In this document: one piece after another, positions 4,787-5,059 of the stretch
Numbering within the stretch: position 1 is the first letter of the stretch
Layout of the letters: the number at the start of each line of letters is the position of its first letter
Made by a program: the position numbers and the translations under genes
Source of the DNA: Bacteroidales bacterium
Lineage (GTDB): Bacteria; Bacteroidota; Bacteroidia; Bacteroidales; P3
Assembly: GCA_012837565.1 (NCBI GenBank)
Contig: DUQY01000053.1
Span: 1-5,059 of the forward strand
Direction: 5' to 3'
DNA: 5,059 nucleotides
The notes under the pieces: model-generated
What the model was told of the DNA's origin: nothing
Seen by the model: only the letters and a program-made list of their open reading frames with translations
Database searches by the model: none

Positions 4787-5059
4787 CTATTTACTGTTTT
4801 TGAGTTGTTTGGCAAGGGCTGGGTCTTTTCTTATTAGCCTTCCTTGCTCTGTTAAGTTGAAATGTTCTTTGCTCCAAGGATTCTTCACTCCCGGAGGTGT
4901 TCCACCAGTATTATTTGGCTCTCTTCCTACTACTGCAGGGGTAAATAGATCCTTATACGCTTCTTTAATACTCGTCAACTGCTCATCTATTCCAAAGATT
5001 GTCCCATCTTCTGTTATTGATAGCTTAGCTTTGTCAAACTTGGTTTCTAAAAGGTCTGG
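4787..5059 (-). CDS. Phage GP20-type capsid scaffolding protein, C-terminal part
   Basis: The last 90 residues of a gene whose start lies beyond the right edge. The frame is open from base 5059 to the TAG at 4789-4787. The visible protein runs from PDLLETKFDKAKLSITEDG through FGIDEQLTSIKEAYKDLF, a Gly/Pro/Asn-rich linker (REPNNTGGTPPGVK), and ends NPWSKEHFNLTEQGRLIRKD plus PALAKQLKNSK. The 'D-G-x-x-x-G-[IL]-D-E-Q-[LI]' segment followed by a short basic C-terminal helix is typical of the Phage_GP20 minor structural/scaffolding family in Firmicutes phages. Scaffolds guide capsid subunits into a procapsid and then leave; the basic C-terminal helix is normally the part that touches the capsid protein. 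Its place just before the capsid gene agrees. A TTG at 4978 could be mistaken for a start, but the frame clearly continues upstream. Confidence 0.88.
   Translation of the reverse strand, partial: PDLLETKFDKAKLSITEDGTIFGIDEQLTSIKEAYKDLFTPAVVGREPNNTGGTPPGVKNPWSKEHFNLTEQGRLIRKDPALAKQLKNSK

Noticed and set aside
4787..4978. A separate 63-residue gene starting at TTG 4978
   Set aside because: The frame is open through to the right edge and the upstream codons continue the scaffold pattern, so this is the 3' part of a longer gene.
1..5059. A hidden defence, toxin or other accessory system
   Set aside because: All of the sequence is taken up by packed structural genes with gaps of at most 46 bases; no gene lacks a morphogenetic context except the HeH protein, which is reported as such.

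Overview
This window is part of a tailed-phage (most likely prophage) structural operon, read entirely on the minus strand. The transcript therefore runs from the right edge (5059) to the left edge (1). The DNA is A+T-rich, with strong AGGAGG-type Shine-Dalgarno sites and GTG/TTG starts mixed with ATG. The protein families are those of Firmicutes phages. Together these point to a low-GC Gram-positive host, most likely a member of the Clostridia. The host is inferred, because no bacterial flanking gene is present.

Layout in transcription order. (1) Head assembly: the C-terminal 90 residues of a GP20-type scaffolding protein (5059-4787), then a major capsid protein of the gp13-like HK97-fold family (4772-3732). 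(2) A 79-residue protein with a C-terminal HeH/Rho-N-like helical domain (3720-3481), whose 3' end is built into an intrinsic-terminator-like hairpin (3492-3465). (3) Head-tail interface: adaptor (gp6/YqbG-like), head-closure protein (XkdH/YqbH-like), gp10-like tail completion protein, and tail terminator (XkdJ/DUF6838-like). These four genes overlap one another by 4 to 11 bases. (4) Contractile tail: sheath (XkdK-like), tube (XkdM-like), a second terminator-like hairpin (421-398), and the start of a tail assembly chaperone (XkdN-like) that runs off the left edge.

The genes form one assembly line: scaffold and capsid make the procapsid, the four small proteins close the portal end and cap the tail, and sheath plus tube form a contractile (myovirus) tail. 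Capsid and scaffold genes upstream of the tail genes argue for a phage with a head, not a headless R-type tailocin. There is no intergenic space longer than about 46 bases, no RNA gene, no cargo gene and no mobile element.

I did not find a previously undescribed system. The points most worth following are a predicted host Prp-protease cleavage motif (NIQFFA) at the N-terminus of the capsid protein, and two terminator-like hairpins placed exactly behind the two high-copy building-block regions (capsid and tail tube), where translation of the upstream gene could modulate them.
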